Assembly (NCBI GenBank): GCA_017624115.1
Contig: JAGANQ010000012.1
Span: 1 to 37,567, forward strand
DNA length: 37,567 nt
Reading direction: 5' to 3'
From: Lachnospiraceae bacterium
GTDB lineage: Bacteria; Bacillota; Clostridia; Lachnospirales; Lachnospiraceae
Part shown: positions 15,720 through 24,171 of the stretch, one piece after another
Numbering within the stretch: position 1 is the stretch's first letter
How the letters are laid out: each line of letters begins with the position of its first letter
The notes under the pieces: model-generated
Databases searched by the model: none
Told to the model about the DNA's origin: nothing
What the model saw: the letters and a program-made list of their open reading frames with translations, nothing else
Position numbers and translations under genes: made by a program

Positions 15720-17285
15720 ATGGAATGGAAGGTTCTTTTAAAAACCTCCAGGAGCATTACACTGGAGGTACAGGGTGAAAATGGAGAGTATAGAACAGAG
15801 AGCTATGATATCTGTCTCAACGGTGAAAAATGGCTTACGACAGATAAAATGATAGAATCTGTCTACGGACTGGAGCCGGATACGGATTATGAGATACAGC
15901 TGATACGGGGTGACAGGTATTCGGAAAAGCAGACGGTACATACGGAGAAAGAGTATGTGACATTGGATGTCAGGGCTTTTGGCGCAAAAGGCGATGGCGA
16001 GACGGATGACACAGCAGCACTCCAGGCAGCAATTCTGACCTGCCCACCGCACGGGCGCGTCCTCATTACAGAAGGCTGTTATCGGTTTACGCATCTGTTT
16101 CTGAAGAGTCACCTGAGAATCGAATTAACAAAGAGTGCACAGCTTCTGGCAATCCCTGACAGGTCGAAGATTCCGATTCTGCCGGGCAGGATAGAGAGCA
16201 GCGATAAAAAGAGCGAATATCTTCCGGGAACATGGGAGGGGGAGCCTGTTGATTCCTATGCCAGTCTGCTGACAGGAATGTATGTAGAGGATGTAATTCT
16301 ATATGGCGGGGGAGTGATTGACGGCAATGCAGACTTTGAAAGCTGGTGGGATAAAGCACTTTTTAAGACCGGTCCGGCGAGACCAAGGATATTATTTTTG
16401 AACCATTGCAGGGCTGTGACGATTCAGGGAGTTACATTACGAAATTCGCCGGCATGGAATGCACATCCGTATTTTTCAGAGGATATCCGATTCCTTGACC
16501 TTGAGATTCAGGCACCGGATAACTCGCATAATACAGATGGAATAAATCCTGAGTCCTGTACGGGAGTGGAGATTGCCGGCATACATTTTTCTGTGGGCGA
16601 TGATTGCATCGCCATTAAGTCCGGTAAGCTCTATATGGGTAAAACGTATCAGACACCGTCAAAGAATATCCTCATCCGTAACTGCCTGATGGAACGCGGA
16701 CACGGCGGCGTGACGATAGGAAGTGAGATAGCGGCAGGAGTAGATAATATTATGGTAAAGAAATGCTGCTTTCTGAATACGGACAGAGGACTTAGGGTAA
16801 AAACCAGGAGAGGAAGAGGAAAAGATTCCTATATATCCGGTATTACATTTGAAGATGTGCGAATGGATGGAGTGAGAGTTCCCTTTGTAATTAACTGCTT
16901 CTATTATTGTGACCCGGATGGAAGGACGGAATATGTCAGGTCCAAGGAACCGCTTCCGGTTGATGATAGAACGCCGAGAGTAGGCAAAATTAAGATTAAG
17001 AATGTTGAGTGCCGTAACTGTCATGTAGTAGGATTGTATTTCTATGGGCTGCCGGAATCTAAAATTGAGAAAGTAGTCATGGAAAATGTAAAGATTACTT
17101 ATGCGGAGGATGCAAAGTCCGGGCGTGCAGCGATGATGGAAAATTGTGAAACGAGCTGCCGGAAGGGTGTGTTTGTGCGAAATGCAAAGGCAGTAAAACT
17201 TAAGAATGTCAGAATAGAGGGAAACGAAGGTGAAGCGGTTGACCTCGATGGAGTAGATGACTGGAGCTGGGTAGCAGGAATCTGA
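15720..17285 (+). CDS. GH28 exo-polygalacturonase, cytoplasmic
   Basis: Glycosidase of 521 residues that hydrolyses galacturonosyl linkages. Residues about 1-78 resemble a fibronectin type III-like domain, as in exo-acting bacterial GH28 enzymes; the beta-helix follows from VRAFGAKGDGETDDT (84-98). The four GH28 signatures are all present: NTDG with D273, GDDC with D294/D295, GHGGVTIGSE with H328, and RGLRVK with R359/K361. There is no signal peptide, so it works on imported oligogalacturonides, releasing galacturonate or digalacturonate. It is the first gene after the divergent promoter region and is followed at 23 bases by the solute-binding protein, supporting one operon. Confidence 0.92.
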   Translation: MEWKVLLKTSRSITLEVQGENGEYRTESYDICLNGEKWLTTDKMIESVYGLEPDTDYEIQLIRGDRYSEKQTVHTEKEYVTLDVRAFGAKGDGETDDTAALQAAILTCPPHGRVLITEGCYRFTHLFLKSHLRIELTKSAQLLAIPDRSKIPILPGRIESSDKKSEYLPGTWEGEPVDSYASLLTGMYVEDVILYGGGVIDGNADFESWWDKALFKTGPARPRILFLNHCRAVTIQGVTLRNSPAWNAHPYFSEDIRFLDLEIQAPDNSHNTDGINPESCTGVEIAGIHFSVGDDCIAIKSGKLYMGKTYQTPSKNILIRNCLMERGHGGVTIGSEIAAGVDNIMVKKCCFLNTDRGLRVKTRRGRGKDSYISGITFEDVRMDGVRVPFVINCFYYCDPDGRTEYVRSKEPLPVDDRTPRVGKIKIKNVECRNCHVVGLYFYGLPESKIEKVVMENVKITYAEDAKSGRAAMMENCETSCRKGVFVRNAKAVKLKNVRIEGNEGEAVDLDGVDDWSWVAGI

Positions 17286-17308
17286 AATTTGGAGGAGTAA
17301 CGAAAAGC

Positions 17309-20296
17309 ATGAAGAGAAAGCTGAAAGAGAATTGGAAAAGTTATGTAGTGTATGTGCTTTTGATAGCGGCAGCATGCATATGGATAGCGATGAGCAATAC
17401 GAGCAATGATGCACCGGAGGACAAGGCTTATCTGGAAGAACTGCAGTCCAGAGATTATATAGCATATACTTCCTATGGAGAATCCATGCTTTCCTATTCG
17501 AGATTATCGGATGAATACAGGGAACAGGGATACAAGGGCACGGATGCGGTGATTGCACTGCTGCCAAAGGATGCGGATACTGCGGGGCAGGGTATGCTTG
17601 AGAACGGACTTCTGGAGTATAACGGCGAAGCACTGTGCCTGGGAGAGAATGTAGATGCAACCTGGGAATTTGACGTAGCAGAAGCGGGACTGTACAGTAT
17701 CGTGCTTGATTATGCGGGAATTGATGGAGATGGCTCCAAGATTCAGAGAAAGATTATGCTGGATGGAAAGGTTCCGTGTGAGGAAGCAACAAATGTGTAT
17801 TTCTACAGATATTTCGTAGAATCAGGAGAGGTTAAAATCAACGAAATCGGTGATGAAGTATGGCCGGCACAGGAGGAGGTTGTCAGGTGGCTGACACAGG
17901 CGGCTTATGATTCAAACGGATATGACCCGGAACCGATGTGCTTCTATCTGTCGGAAGGAAAGCACACCCTGACGTTAGGGTATGTAGACCAGCCGATGGC
18001 GGTTCGCGAAGTAAGGCTTACAGGCAGGCAGGAGCTTCAAACCTATGCGGAGGTAAAGGCTTCCTACGAGCAGAACGGCTATAAGAAGGCATCAGCAGGT
18101 CTGGGCGCCTATATAGAGGGCGAAGAGTCTGCATGGAGAAGTGATTCTATCATAAGAAGAGAAAGCAACAGTGACCCACAGACAGTGCCGTTCTCGTTGT
18201 ATAACCGTGTGCTGAACACGGTGGGCGGAAGCCGTTGGAATCGTGGAGAACAGAGCGTGAGCTGGTCCTTCAGCGTGGCGGAATCCGGCTTATATGAGAT
18301 AGGTATTAAGGTATTACAGAGTAAGAATGAAGGTATGCCGTCTTATAGAAAAATTTCGATTGACGGAGAGGTACCGTTTGAGGAATTTTTGGAATATAAA
18401 TTCCCTTATAGCAATAACTGGTACGGTGAAGTATTGTCCGACGAGAATGGTGAGCCATATCTGGTATACCTTGAGGCAGGCGAACATGAGATAACCCTGA
18501 CAGCTCAGATTGGTCCAATTGCTTCTATCATCGAGAGGTCTACGAATGATATCTCCGTCTTGTCAGAAATCACCAGAGATATCACGAAGATTACAGGACC
18601 GGAGCCGGATGCGAACTATGAGTATGATTTGTACCGTCTTATGCCGGAGCTGTCGGGCGAGCTGGCTGAGCTGGCAGACAGCATCGAAGTTTGTGCAGAG
18701 ATTTTAGAGCAGATAACGAATAAGAAGACCTCAAGAGAGAATAACTATCGGGCTATTGTAGATACGCTGCGGGAATTCTCGGCAGACGTGGATACGATAC
18801 CGAAGGCATTAGATGAGCTGGAGAATGCACAGACGAATCTGGGAAGCTACATAACGAGCTTAAATACCACGCCAATGTCTGTTGATTATCTGGAGATTTT
18901 ATCCCCGGAGGATAAATTTGATGTGAAGCAGTCGAATTTCCTGCAGAAATTTTATGTATCTGCTGTGAATTTCTGCCTGTCCTTTGTCAAAGACTATGAT
19001 GCTATCGGAATCACACAGGAGGACGGCGAGAATGTTGTTCTTGAGGTGTGGATTGGACGAGGCTCTGAGTGGGGCGAAATTTTAAAAGAAATGATAGATG
19101 AGAGCTTTACACCGGAAACAGGCATATATGTGAATCTGAATGTTATGCCGAGCAGCCAGCTGACTACGGGAGGCGTCAATGTATTGATGTTATCGCTGAA
19201 CTCCCATACGGCGCCGGATGTGGCACTTTCAGTAGATTATAATCTGCCTTCGGAATTTGCGTTCCGTGATGCGGCAGTGGATTTGACACAATTTGAAGAT
19301 TACGAAGAGGTTGAATCCTGGTTCTATGAGAACAGTATGATTCCATACCGTTTTAAAGAGGGCGTATATGCATTGCCGGAAACGATGGATTTCACCGCGA
19401 TGTACTATCGTAAGGACATCGTTCAGGAGCTTGGAATAAAGCTGCCTGACACATGGACAGAGCTGTATGAGGATGTGCTGCCGGTGCTCTATGAAAATAG
19501 TATGTCCTTTAATATGTCGGTGGATACCTCAGTAGCTTCCAGTTCCCCTGCTGCACTGCGTGGATTTACGATGATGCTGCTGCAGAATGGCGGCTCCTAT
19601 TACAATGAGGACGGAAAGAGCAGTGCGATTGGTTCACCGGAGGCTTACCAGGCATTCAAGTCCTGGACAAATCTTTACAGTCAGTATGAGGTAGATGAGG
19701 AGTCTAACCTGTTCACAAGAATGCGAATGGGTGAGACACCAATTGGTATAGCGGGATACACCGAATATATTCAGTTCTTAACCTCTGCGCCGGAGCTGTA
19801 TGGTCGCTGGGGAATTGCCTTAGTGCCTGGTATGAAGAACGCAGACGGAACAATTTCGAGAGAAACCGGTTCCATATCAAAAACCGCAAATATTATTCTT
19901 GCGCAGTCAGACAAGCAGGATGCTGCATGGGAGTTTATGAAATGGTGGATGTCGGAGGAGACACAGGCAAGCTACGGCAGACAGCTGGAAGCAATTATCG
20001 GTGAATCTGCCCGTTGGAATACGGCTAATGTAGAAGCGTTCTATCGTCTGCCATGGAAGACGGAGGACAAGGCAGTTATTCAGCAGACGATGATGAATGC
20101 AAAGGAGCAGTATATTGTGCCAGGCGGATATTTTACAAGCAGACATCTGATTAACGCATGGAACAGTGTAGTAGTAAATAATGAAAATGCACGGGATGCT
20201 CTGGAGAAAGCAGTGAAGGATATTGATAAGGAACTGAATGCAAAGATAACAGAATTTGGATTGCAGGATGAAGATATTATTCCACAGGGGGATTGA
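17309..20296 (+). CDS. Membrane-anchored solute-binding protein with two tandem beta-sandwich modules
   Basis: Protein of 995 residues, more than twice the usual size of a sugar-binding protein. A membrane segment (about 12-28) follows a basic N terminus; C23 lies within it (IAAAC), so either an uncleaved anchor or an atypical lipobox is possible. Two similar beta-sandwich modules follow (about 55-240 and 245-400), sharing WEFDVAEAGLYSI / WSFSVAESGLYEI and KIMLDGKVPCEE / KISIDGEVPFEE, so they arose by duplication and resemble sugar-binding modules. A helical region (about 410-560) connects to an extracellular solute-binding family 1 domain (about 575-985). It should deliver oligosaccharides to the two permeases that follow. 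GGAGGAG lies about 11 bases before the start; its stop TGA lies just before the next start. Confidence 0.85.
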   Translation: MKRKLKENWKSYVVYVLLIAAACIWIAMSNTSNDAPEDKAYLEELQSRDYIAYTSYGESMLSYSRLSDEYREQGYKGTDAVIALLPKDADTAGQGMLENGLLEYNGEALCLGENVDATWEFDVAEAGLYSIVLDYAGIDGDGSKIQRKIMLDGKVPCEEATNVYFYRYFVESGEVKINEIGDEVWPAQEEVVRWLTQAAYDSNGYDPEPMCFYLSEGKHTLTLGYVDQPMAVREVRLTGRQELQTYAEVKASYEQNGYKKASAGLGAYIEGEESAWRSDSIIRRESNSDPQTVPFSLYNRVLNTVGGSRWNRGEQSVSWSFSVAESGLYEIGIKVLQSKNEGMPSYRKISIDGEVPFEEFLEYKFPYSNNWYGEVLSDENGEPYLVYLEAGEHEITLTAQIGPIASIIERSTNDISVLSEITRDITKITGPEPDANYEYDLYRLMPELSGELAELADSIEVCAEILEQITNKKTSRENNYRAIVDTLREFSADVDTIPKALDELENAQTNLGSYITSLNTTPMSVDYLEILSPEDKFDVKQSNFLQKFYVSAVNFCLSFVKDYDAIGITQEDGENVVLEVWIGRGSEWGEILKEMIDESFTPETGIYVNLNVMPSSQLTTGGVNVLMLSLNSHTAPDVALSVDYNLPSEFAFRDAAVDLTQFEDYEEVESWFYENSMIPYRFKEGVYALPETMDFTAMYYRKDIVQELGIKLPDTWTELYEDVLPVLYENSMSFNMSVDTSVASSSPAALRGFTMMLLQNGGSYYNEDGKSSAIGSPEAYQAFKSWTNLYSQYEVDEESNLFTRMRMGETPIGIAGYTEYIQFLTSAPELYGRWGIALVPGMKNADGTISRETGSISKTANIILAQSDKQDAAWEFMKWWMSEETQASYGRQLEAIIGESARWNTANVEAFYRLPWKTEDKAVIQQTMMNAKEQYIVPGGYFTSRHLINAWNSVVVNNENARDALEKAVKDIDKELNAKITEFGLQDEDIIPQGD

Positions 20297-20298
20297 AA

Positions 20299-21213
20299 AT
20301 GAAGACGAAAAATAAAGGACCAAGGAGTAAAATGGAAACTCGTAAATCCCTGACTGGGTATTTGTTTATGGCACCGTTTCTGGTTCTGTTTATTACGTTT
20401 ACACTGATTCCTATCGCAGTTGCGATGGGACTCAGCCTGACGAATTATAACCTTATTCAGGTACCTGAATTTGTGGGACTTACCAATTATATGAATTTAA
20501 TTCTGGAGGACGACGTGTTCCTGAAATCTCTTTCGAACACGCTGGTATTTGCCATACTGACAGGGCCTCTGGGGTACATGGCTTCCTTCATCATGGCGTG
20601 GCTGATTACTCTGATGAAGAAAGGTAAGGGAGCGTTTTCACTGGCATTCTATGCACCTTCGCTGACGAGTGGTGTAGCGATGTCAACTATATGGCTGATT
20701 ATTTTCTCGGGTGACAGAAACGGATACCTCAATAATTTCCTGATGGATTTAGGACTCATTGTGGAACCGATTTTGTGGACGAAGGATGCTACTTATCTGA
20801 AATGGGTTATTGTAATTATTTCTGTCTGGATGAGTATGGGTACCGGCTTCCTGGTATTCCTGGCAGGCTTACAGAATATAGACCCGGCATTGTACGAAGC
20901 GGCGAAGGTGGATGGAATGAAGAGCAAGTTCCAGGAGCTGCGCTATATCACTCTTCCGCTGATGAAGCCTCAGCTTCTGTTCGGTGCGGTAAACTCGGTA
21001 GTAGGAGCATTTGCTATTTTTGATGTGGCAACATCGGTTGCCGGTATGCCAAGCCCGAATTACGCGGCGCATACCATTGTAGCGCATTTGTATGATTATG
21101 CATTCATCCGTATGAACATGGGTTATGCATCCGGAGTAGCGATGATACTCTTCATCATGACATTTGTTGTAGGACGAATTTGCTTCTATGTATTTCGGTC
21201 AGAGGAGGACTAA
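20299..21213 (+). CDS. Sugar ABC transporter permease (MalF/UgpA class)
   Basis: Integral membrane protein of 304 residues with about six membrane helices and the EAA loop EAAKVDGMKSKFQELRYITL (a conserved contact with the ATPase), preceded by FLAGLQNIDPALY. It forms a permease heterodimer with the next gene and takes substrate from the large binding protein upstream. ATG 20299 is 8 bases after a GGGGG site and only 2 bases beyond the preceding stop; an in-frame TTG at 20293 is too close to the site. Confidence 0.9.
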   Translation: MKTKNKGPRSKMETRKSLTGYLFMAPFLVLFITFTLIPIAVAMGLSLTNYNLIQVPEFVGLTNYMNLILEDDVFLKSLSNTLVFAILTGPLGYMASFIMAWLITLMKKGKGAFSLAFYAPSLTSGVAMSTIWLIIFSGDRNGYLNNFLMDLGLIVEPILWTKDATYLKWVIVIISVWMSMGTGFLVFLAGLQNIDPALYEAAKVDGMKSKFQELRYITLPLMKPQLLFGAVNSVVGAFAIFDVATSVAGMPSPNYAAHTIVAHLYDYAFIRMNMGYASGVAMILFIMTFVVGRICFYVFRSEED

Positions 21214-21215
21214 GG

Positions 21216-22094
21216 ATGGAAATGGTAAAAATTCGGAAAATCCCGAGACGGAAGAAAATGAAGGTCGGGCATACACTTTTTGTGGCAGGTATGCTTGCAC
21301 TGGTATGCTTTACAGCTCTGCCGATGGTTGCGATGATTTGTCGTGCATTCATGCCACTGGATGAGTTGTATCTGTATCCGCCGAGGATTATAGTCAGGAA
21401 GCCGACATTGTCGAACTTTGCAGATTTGCTGACATCACTCAGCGCATCAGAGGTTCCTTTCAGCAGATACATATTCAACAGTTTATTTACAACCGGAGTA
21501 ACGGTATTCTTAAGTATTTTTGTCTGCTGTGCAGGTGCATATGGACTGGCTAAGTTTAAGCCGCGCGGCTCCACGACAATTTTTGCGATTATCACAGCGG
21601 CACTGATGTTCTCAAGCTATGTTACACAGATTCCGAACTATCTGATTGTAACGGAGCTTGGACTGGTAAACAGCTATTGGGCATTGATTCTTCCGAAGGT
21701 TGCCGTAGCATATAACTTCTTCCTTGTGAAGCAGTTCGCAGAGCAGCTTCCTAACTCGATTCTGGAGGCAGCGCGAATTGACGGTTCGGGAGAGTTTGGC
21801 ACATTCTGGAAGATAGCCATGCCGCTTCTGAAGCCGGCATGGAGTACACTGGCAGTGTTCTCCTTTGTAAGTAACTGGAATGATTATTTTTCGGCACTTG
21901 TTTATATTAACAAGGATGCGATGAAAACGCTGCCGCTTGCTTTGCAGACACTGGCAGGCGGTGCGGGAGTTGTTGCAAGATCAGGTTCTGTCGGTGCGGC
22001 AACACTTTTAACTACATTGCCGACGATTATCGTATTCTGCATTATGAGAGGACGCGTTATGCAGACCATGACCTATTCTGGAATTAAGAGTTAA
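21216..22094 (+). CDS. Sugar ABC transporter permease (MalG/UgpE class)
   Basis: Membrane protein of 292 residues, partner of the preceding permease. It has the MalG-type layout: a periplasmic-type loop (YLYPPRIIVRKPTLSNFADLL), six helices, and the EAA loop EAARIDGSGEFGTFWKIAMP, followed by SNWNDYFSALVY, a hallmark of this class. ATG 21216 lies next to GAGGAGG and 2 bases after the previous stop. No ATP-binding subunit is encoded near, so a shared one must be used. Confidence 0.9.
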   Translation: MEMVKIRKIPRRKKMKVGHTLFVAGMLALVCFTALPMVAMICRAFMPLDELYLYPPRIIVRKPTLSNFADLLTSLSASEVPFSRYIFNSLFTTGVTVFLSIFVCCAGAYGLAKFKPRGSTTIFAIITAALMFSSYVTQIPNYLIVTELGLVNSYWALILPKVAVAYNFFLVKQFAEQLPNSILEAARIDGSGEFGTFWKIAMPLLKPAWSTLAVFSFVSNWNDYFSALVYINKDAMKTLPLALQTLAGGAGVVARSGSVGAATLLTTLPTIIVFCIMRGRVMQTMTYSGIKS

Positions 22095-22108
22095 ATCGGA
22101 GGAAAAGT

Positions 22109-23542
22109 ATGAAGCGAATAACAAAAATATTGACATCTGCTCTATCCGTTTTGTTGCTTAGCTGTTCATTCGGAAATGTAGCCGAGGCGGCAGGCGTATC
22201 CTTAGTTACAGATGGGGATATGTCCATGGTAGATATTCCTACGGTTTATGAGGTGGAAACGACTTATAAAAATCTGGGGGAATATGGCTTTCTGAATCAT
22301 GCAGAGGATTTGTTTGTTGATAAGGAGGACAATCTGTATGTAGTGGATTCTGGAAACAACCGGGTGCTGAAGCTTTCTCCGGAGGGGGAAGTGCTCCATG
22401 AGTACACCGAGGGCTTCGGGAATGCCTTTAATAATCCAAAGGGCGTATATGTACATGACGATGGCACAATCTGGGTTGCAGATACAAATAATTACCGTGT
22501 AGTAAGAATCAATCAGGATGGCTCGGATGTGGAGGTATTCTATAAGCCTGAGAGTGAGCTTCTGGAAGAAAGCTTTACCTTCGCACCGGAAAAGCTGTAT
22601 GTGTCCAATACCGGATATATGTATGTATTAAAGGGAAGTAATCTGATGAAGCTGGATGCCCAGAATGCCTTCCGTGGCTATGTAGGTTCGGCAACAGTGC
22701 CGTTCAGTCTGTCAAGACTGTTAATCCGAATGTTCGGAAGCCAGTCGCAGATTGAGAGAACGGTGAAGCAGGAGCCGTCAGCATACAGCAATTTTATGAT
22801 TGCATCGGATGGCATGATATATGGACTTCTGTCAAATGAGACAAGCGGGCAAATCCGAAGACTGAATTCAGTTGGTACGAATACTTATCCGGATCTGGTA
22901 TACGGTCTTTCGATTATGTCAGGCAATAACACCCGTACGAAGATTAATTTTTCGGATATTACCGTTATGGATAATGGAATTGTCACCTTATGTGACAGGA
23001 ATACGGGATTAATTTATCAGTATACGCAGGATGGCGAGCTGCTGGCAGTATTCGGCGGAACCGGTGATAAGCAGGGCGTATACCAGAATCTGGTCAGCCT
23101 CGTACATGACAGTAACGGTAGGCTTTATGCACTCGATTATACAGCAGGAAATATCACAGTGCTGGCGCCAACCAGGTTTATTGAACTGATACATAAGGCG
23201 GTTTCTCTGTATAATGAAGGTAATTATGCAGAGGCAAAGCGGTATTGGGAGCGGGTACTGGAGATAGATTCCAACTATGCGATGGCGCATTCAGGATATG
23301 GCAAAGTATTGTTCAAAGAAGGAAAATATCAGGAAGCAATGGAACAGTATACATTAGGTAATGACAAGGAGGGGTATTCCGATGCCTTTGCGGAATACAG
23401 ACACAATCTGTTCCGCCAGTATTTTGGCTGGATATGTCTGGTGATTGTTGTCCTCTTAGGCGGCTTCTGGTTTGGATTTAAGCGTGTGAAGAAGTACATA
23501 GACGGCATTGCACATAGGATAGAATACGGAGGAGGCTTATAA
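22109..23542 (+). CDS. Secreted NHL-repeat propeller with TPR and C-terminal membrane helix
   Basis: Protein of 477 residues, function unknown. Signal peptide 1-28 (ending AEAA). Residues about 60-350 are NHL-type propeller repeats, seen as AEDLFVDKEDNLYVVDSGNNRVLKLS, PKGVYVHDDGTIWVADTNNYRVVRI and a closing blade LVSLVHDSNGRLYALD. Two TPR-like helices pairs follow (about 360-420, YNEGNYAEAKRYWERVLEID and FKEGKYQEAMEQYT), then one membrane helix (about 437-457) and a basic cytoplasmic tail. Propeller and TPR should lie outside the cell. Such domains bind proteins or ligands, so it may be a scaffold or receptor for the importers flanking it. GGAGG precedes the start; its stop overlaps the next start (TAATG). 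Confidence 0.85.
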   Translation: MKRITKILTSALSVLLLSCSFGNVAEAAGVSLVTDGDMSMVDIPTVYEVETTYKNLGEYGFLNHAEDLFVDKEDNLYVVDSGNNRVLKLSPEGEVLHEYTEGFGNAFNNPKGVYVHDDGTIWVADTNNYRVVRINQDGSDVEVFYKPESELLEESFTFAPEKLYVSNTGYMYVLKGSNLMKLDAQNAFRGYVGSATVPFSLSRLLIRMFGSQSQIERTVKQEPSAYSNFMIASDGMIYGLLSNETSGQIRRLNSVGTNTYPDLVYGLSIMSGNNTRTKINFSDITVMDNGIVTLCDRNTGLIYQYTQDGELLAVFGGTGDKQGVYQNLVSLVHDSNGRLYALDYTAGNITVLAPTRFIELIHKAVSLYNEGNYAEAKRYWERVLEIDSNYAMAHSGYGKVLFKEGKYQEAMEQYTLGNDKEGYSDAFAEYRHNLFRQYFGWICLVIVVLLGGFWFGFKRVKKYIDGIAHRIEYGGGL

Positions 23543-24156
23543 TGAGGGTATTAAAAATGGCATTATTGGTTTTGTTTCATCCGGTTACGGCATTTACTTA
23601 TATCCAGAAAGAGAGAGATAATTTTAAATGGTATCCGGTAGCGATTCTGTTGACGCTGGCTATAGCTGTGAAACTGTTTGCCCTGCAATTTACGCATTAT
23701 CCGTTGTCTGAAATGAGCCAGCATACAAACCTGATTTTTGAATGTGCGAAGCTCTCCGTTCCTCTGATATCATGGGCGATAGCGTCTTATCTGATGACAA
23801 CCATTATGGATGGTGAAACCCTGTTCCGGGAATCTATGCTGGCTGCGTCATACGCACTGGTTCCATATATTCTGATGATGGTACCTCTTACGTTACTGTC
23901 GAGAATTATGGACTTTAACCAGCAGGGGCTGTTTGTTGCTCTGGAAGCGATTGCACTGGGATGGGTTATCCTGCTGATTATTATCAGCCTGAAGGTAATG
24001 AACCATTTTACCGGTGAAAAGACGGTGGCGATTATTCTGCTGTCTCTGTTTACGGTAGCGATTCTGTGGGTTGCAGTAGCATTGCTGTATACGATTTGCT
24101 CGCAGTTTTTGGATTTCCTGATGGAAGTATTTATAGAGCTGAGATACAGGTTTTAG
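23542..24156 (+). CDS. Yip1-domain membrane protein
   Basis: Integral membrane protein of 204 residues with about five hydrophobic helices (roughly 30-48, 72-90, 98-121, 133-152, 161-188). The layout, a short amphipathic N terminus (LFHPVTAFTYIQKERDNFKWYP) followed by helices, matches bacterial Yip1 family proteins, whose function is unknown. The start overlaps the upstream stop by one base, so its translation is coupled to the NHL protein, suggesting a complex of the two. It is not a permease of ABC type: there is no EAA loop. Confidence 0.75.
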   Translation: MRVLKMALLVLFHPVTAFTYIQKERDNFKWYPVAILLTLAIAVKLFALQFTHYPLSEMSQHTNLIFECAKLSVPLISWAIASYLMTTIMDGETLFRESMLAASYALVPYILMMVPLTLLSRIMDFNQQGLFVALEAIALGWVILLIIISLKVMNHFTGEKTVAIILLSLFTVAILWVAVALLYTICSQFLDFLMEVFIELRYRF

Positions 24157-24171
24157 GGAAAGGAGCAGATT

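Noticed and set aside
17309..17392. Lipoprotein signal in the giant binding protein (IAAAC)
   Set aside because: The cysteine is followed by further hydrophobic residues (IWIAM), so an uncleaved membrane anchor is at least as likely; not called as a lipoprotein.
16659..17660. Open frame of 333 codons on the - strand
   Set aside because: It lies antisense across GH28 and the binding protein, both clear families, and has low-complexity His/Ser/Cys-rich content typical of a shadow frame.
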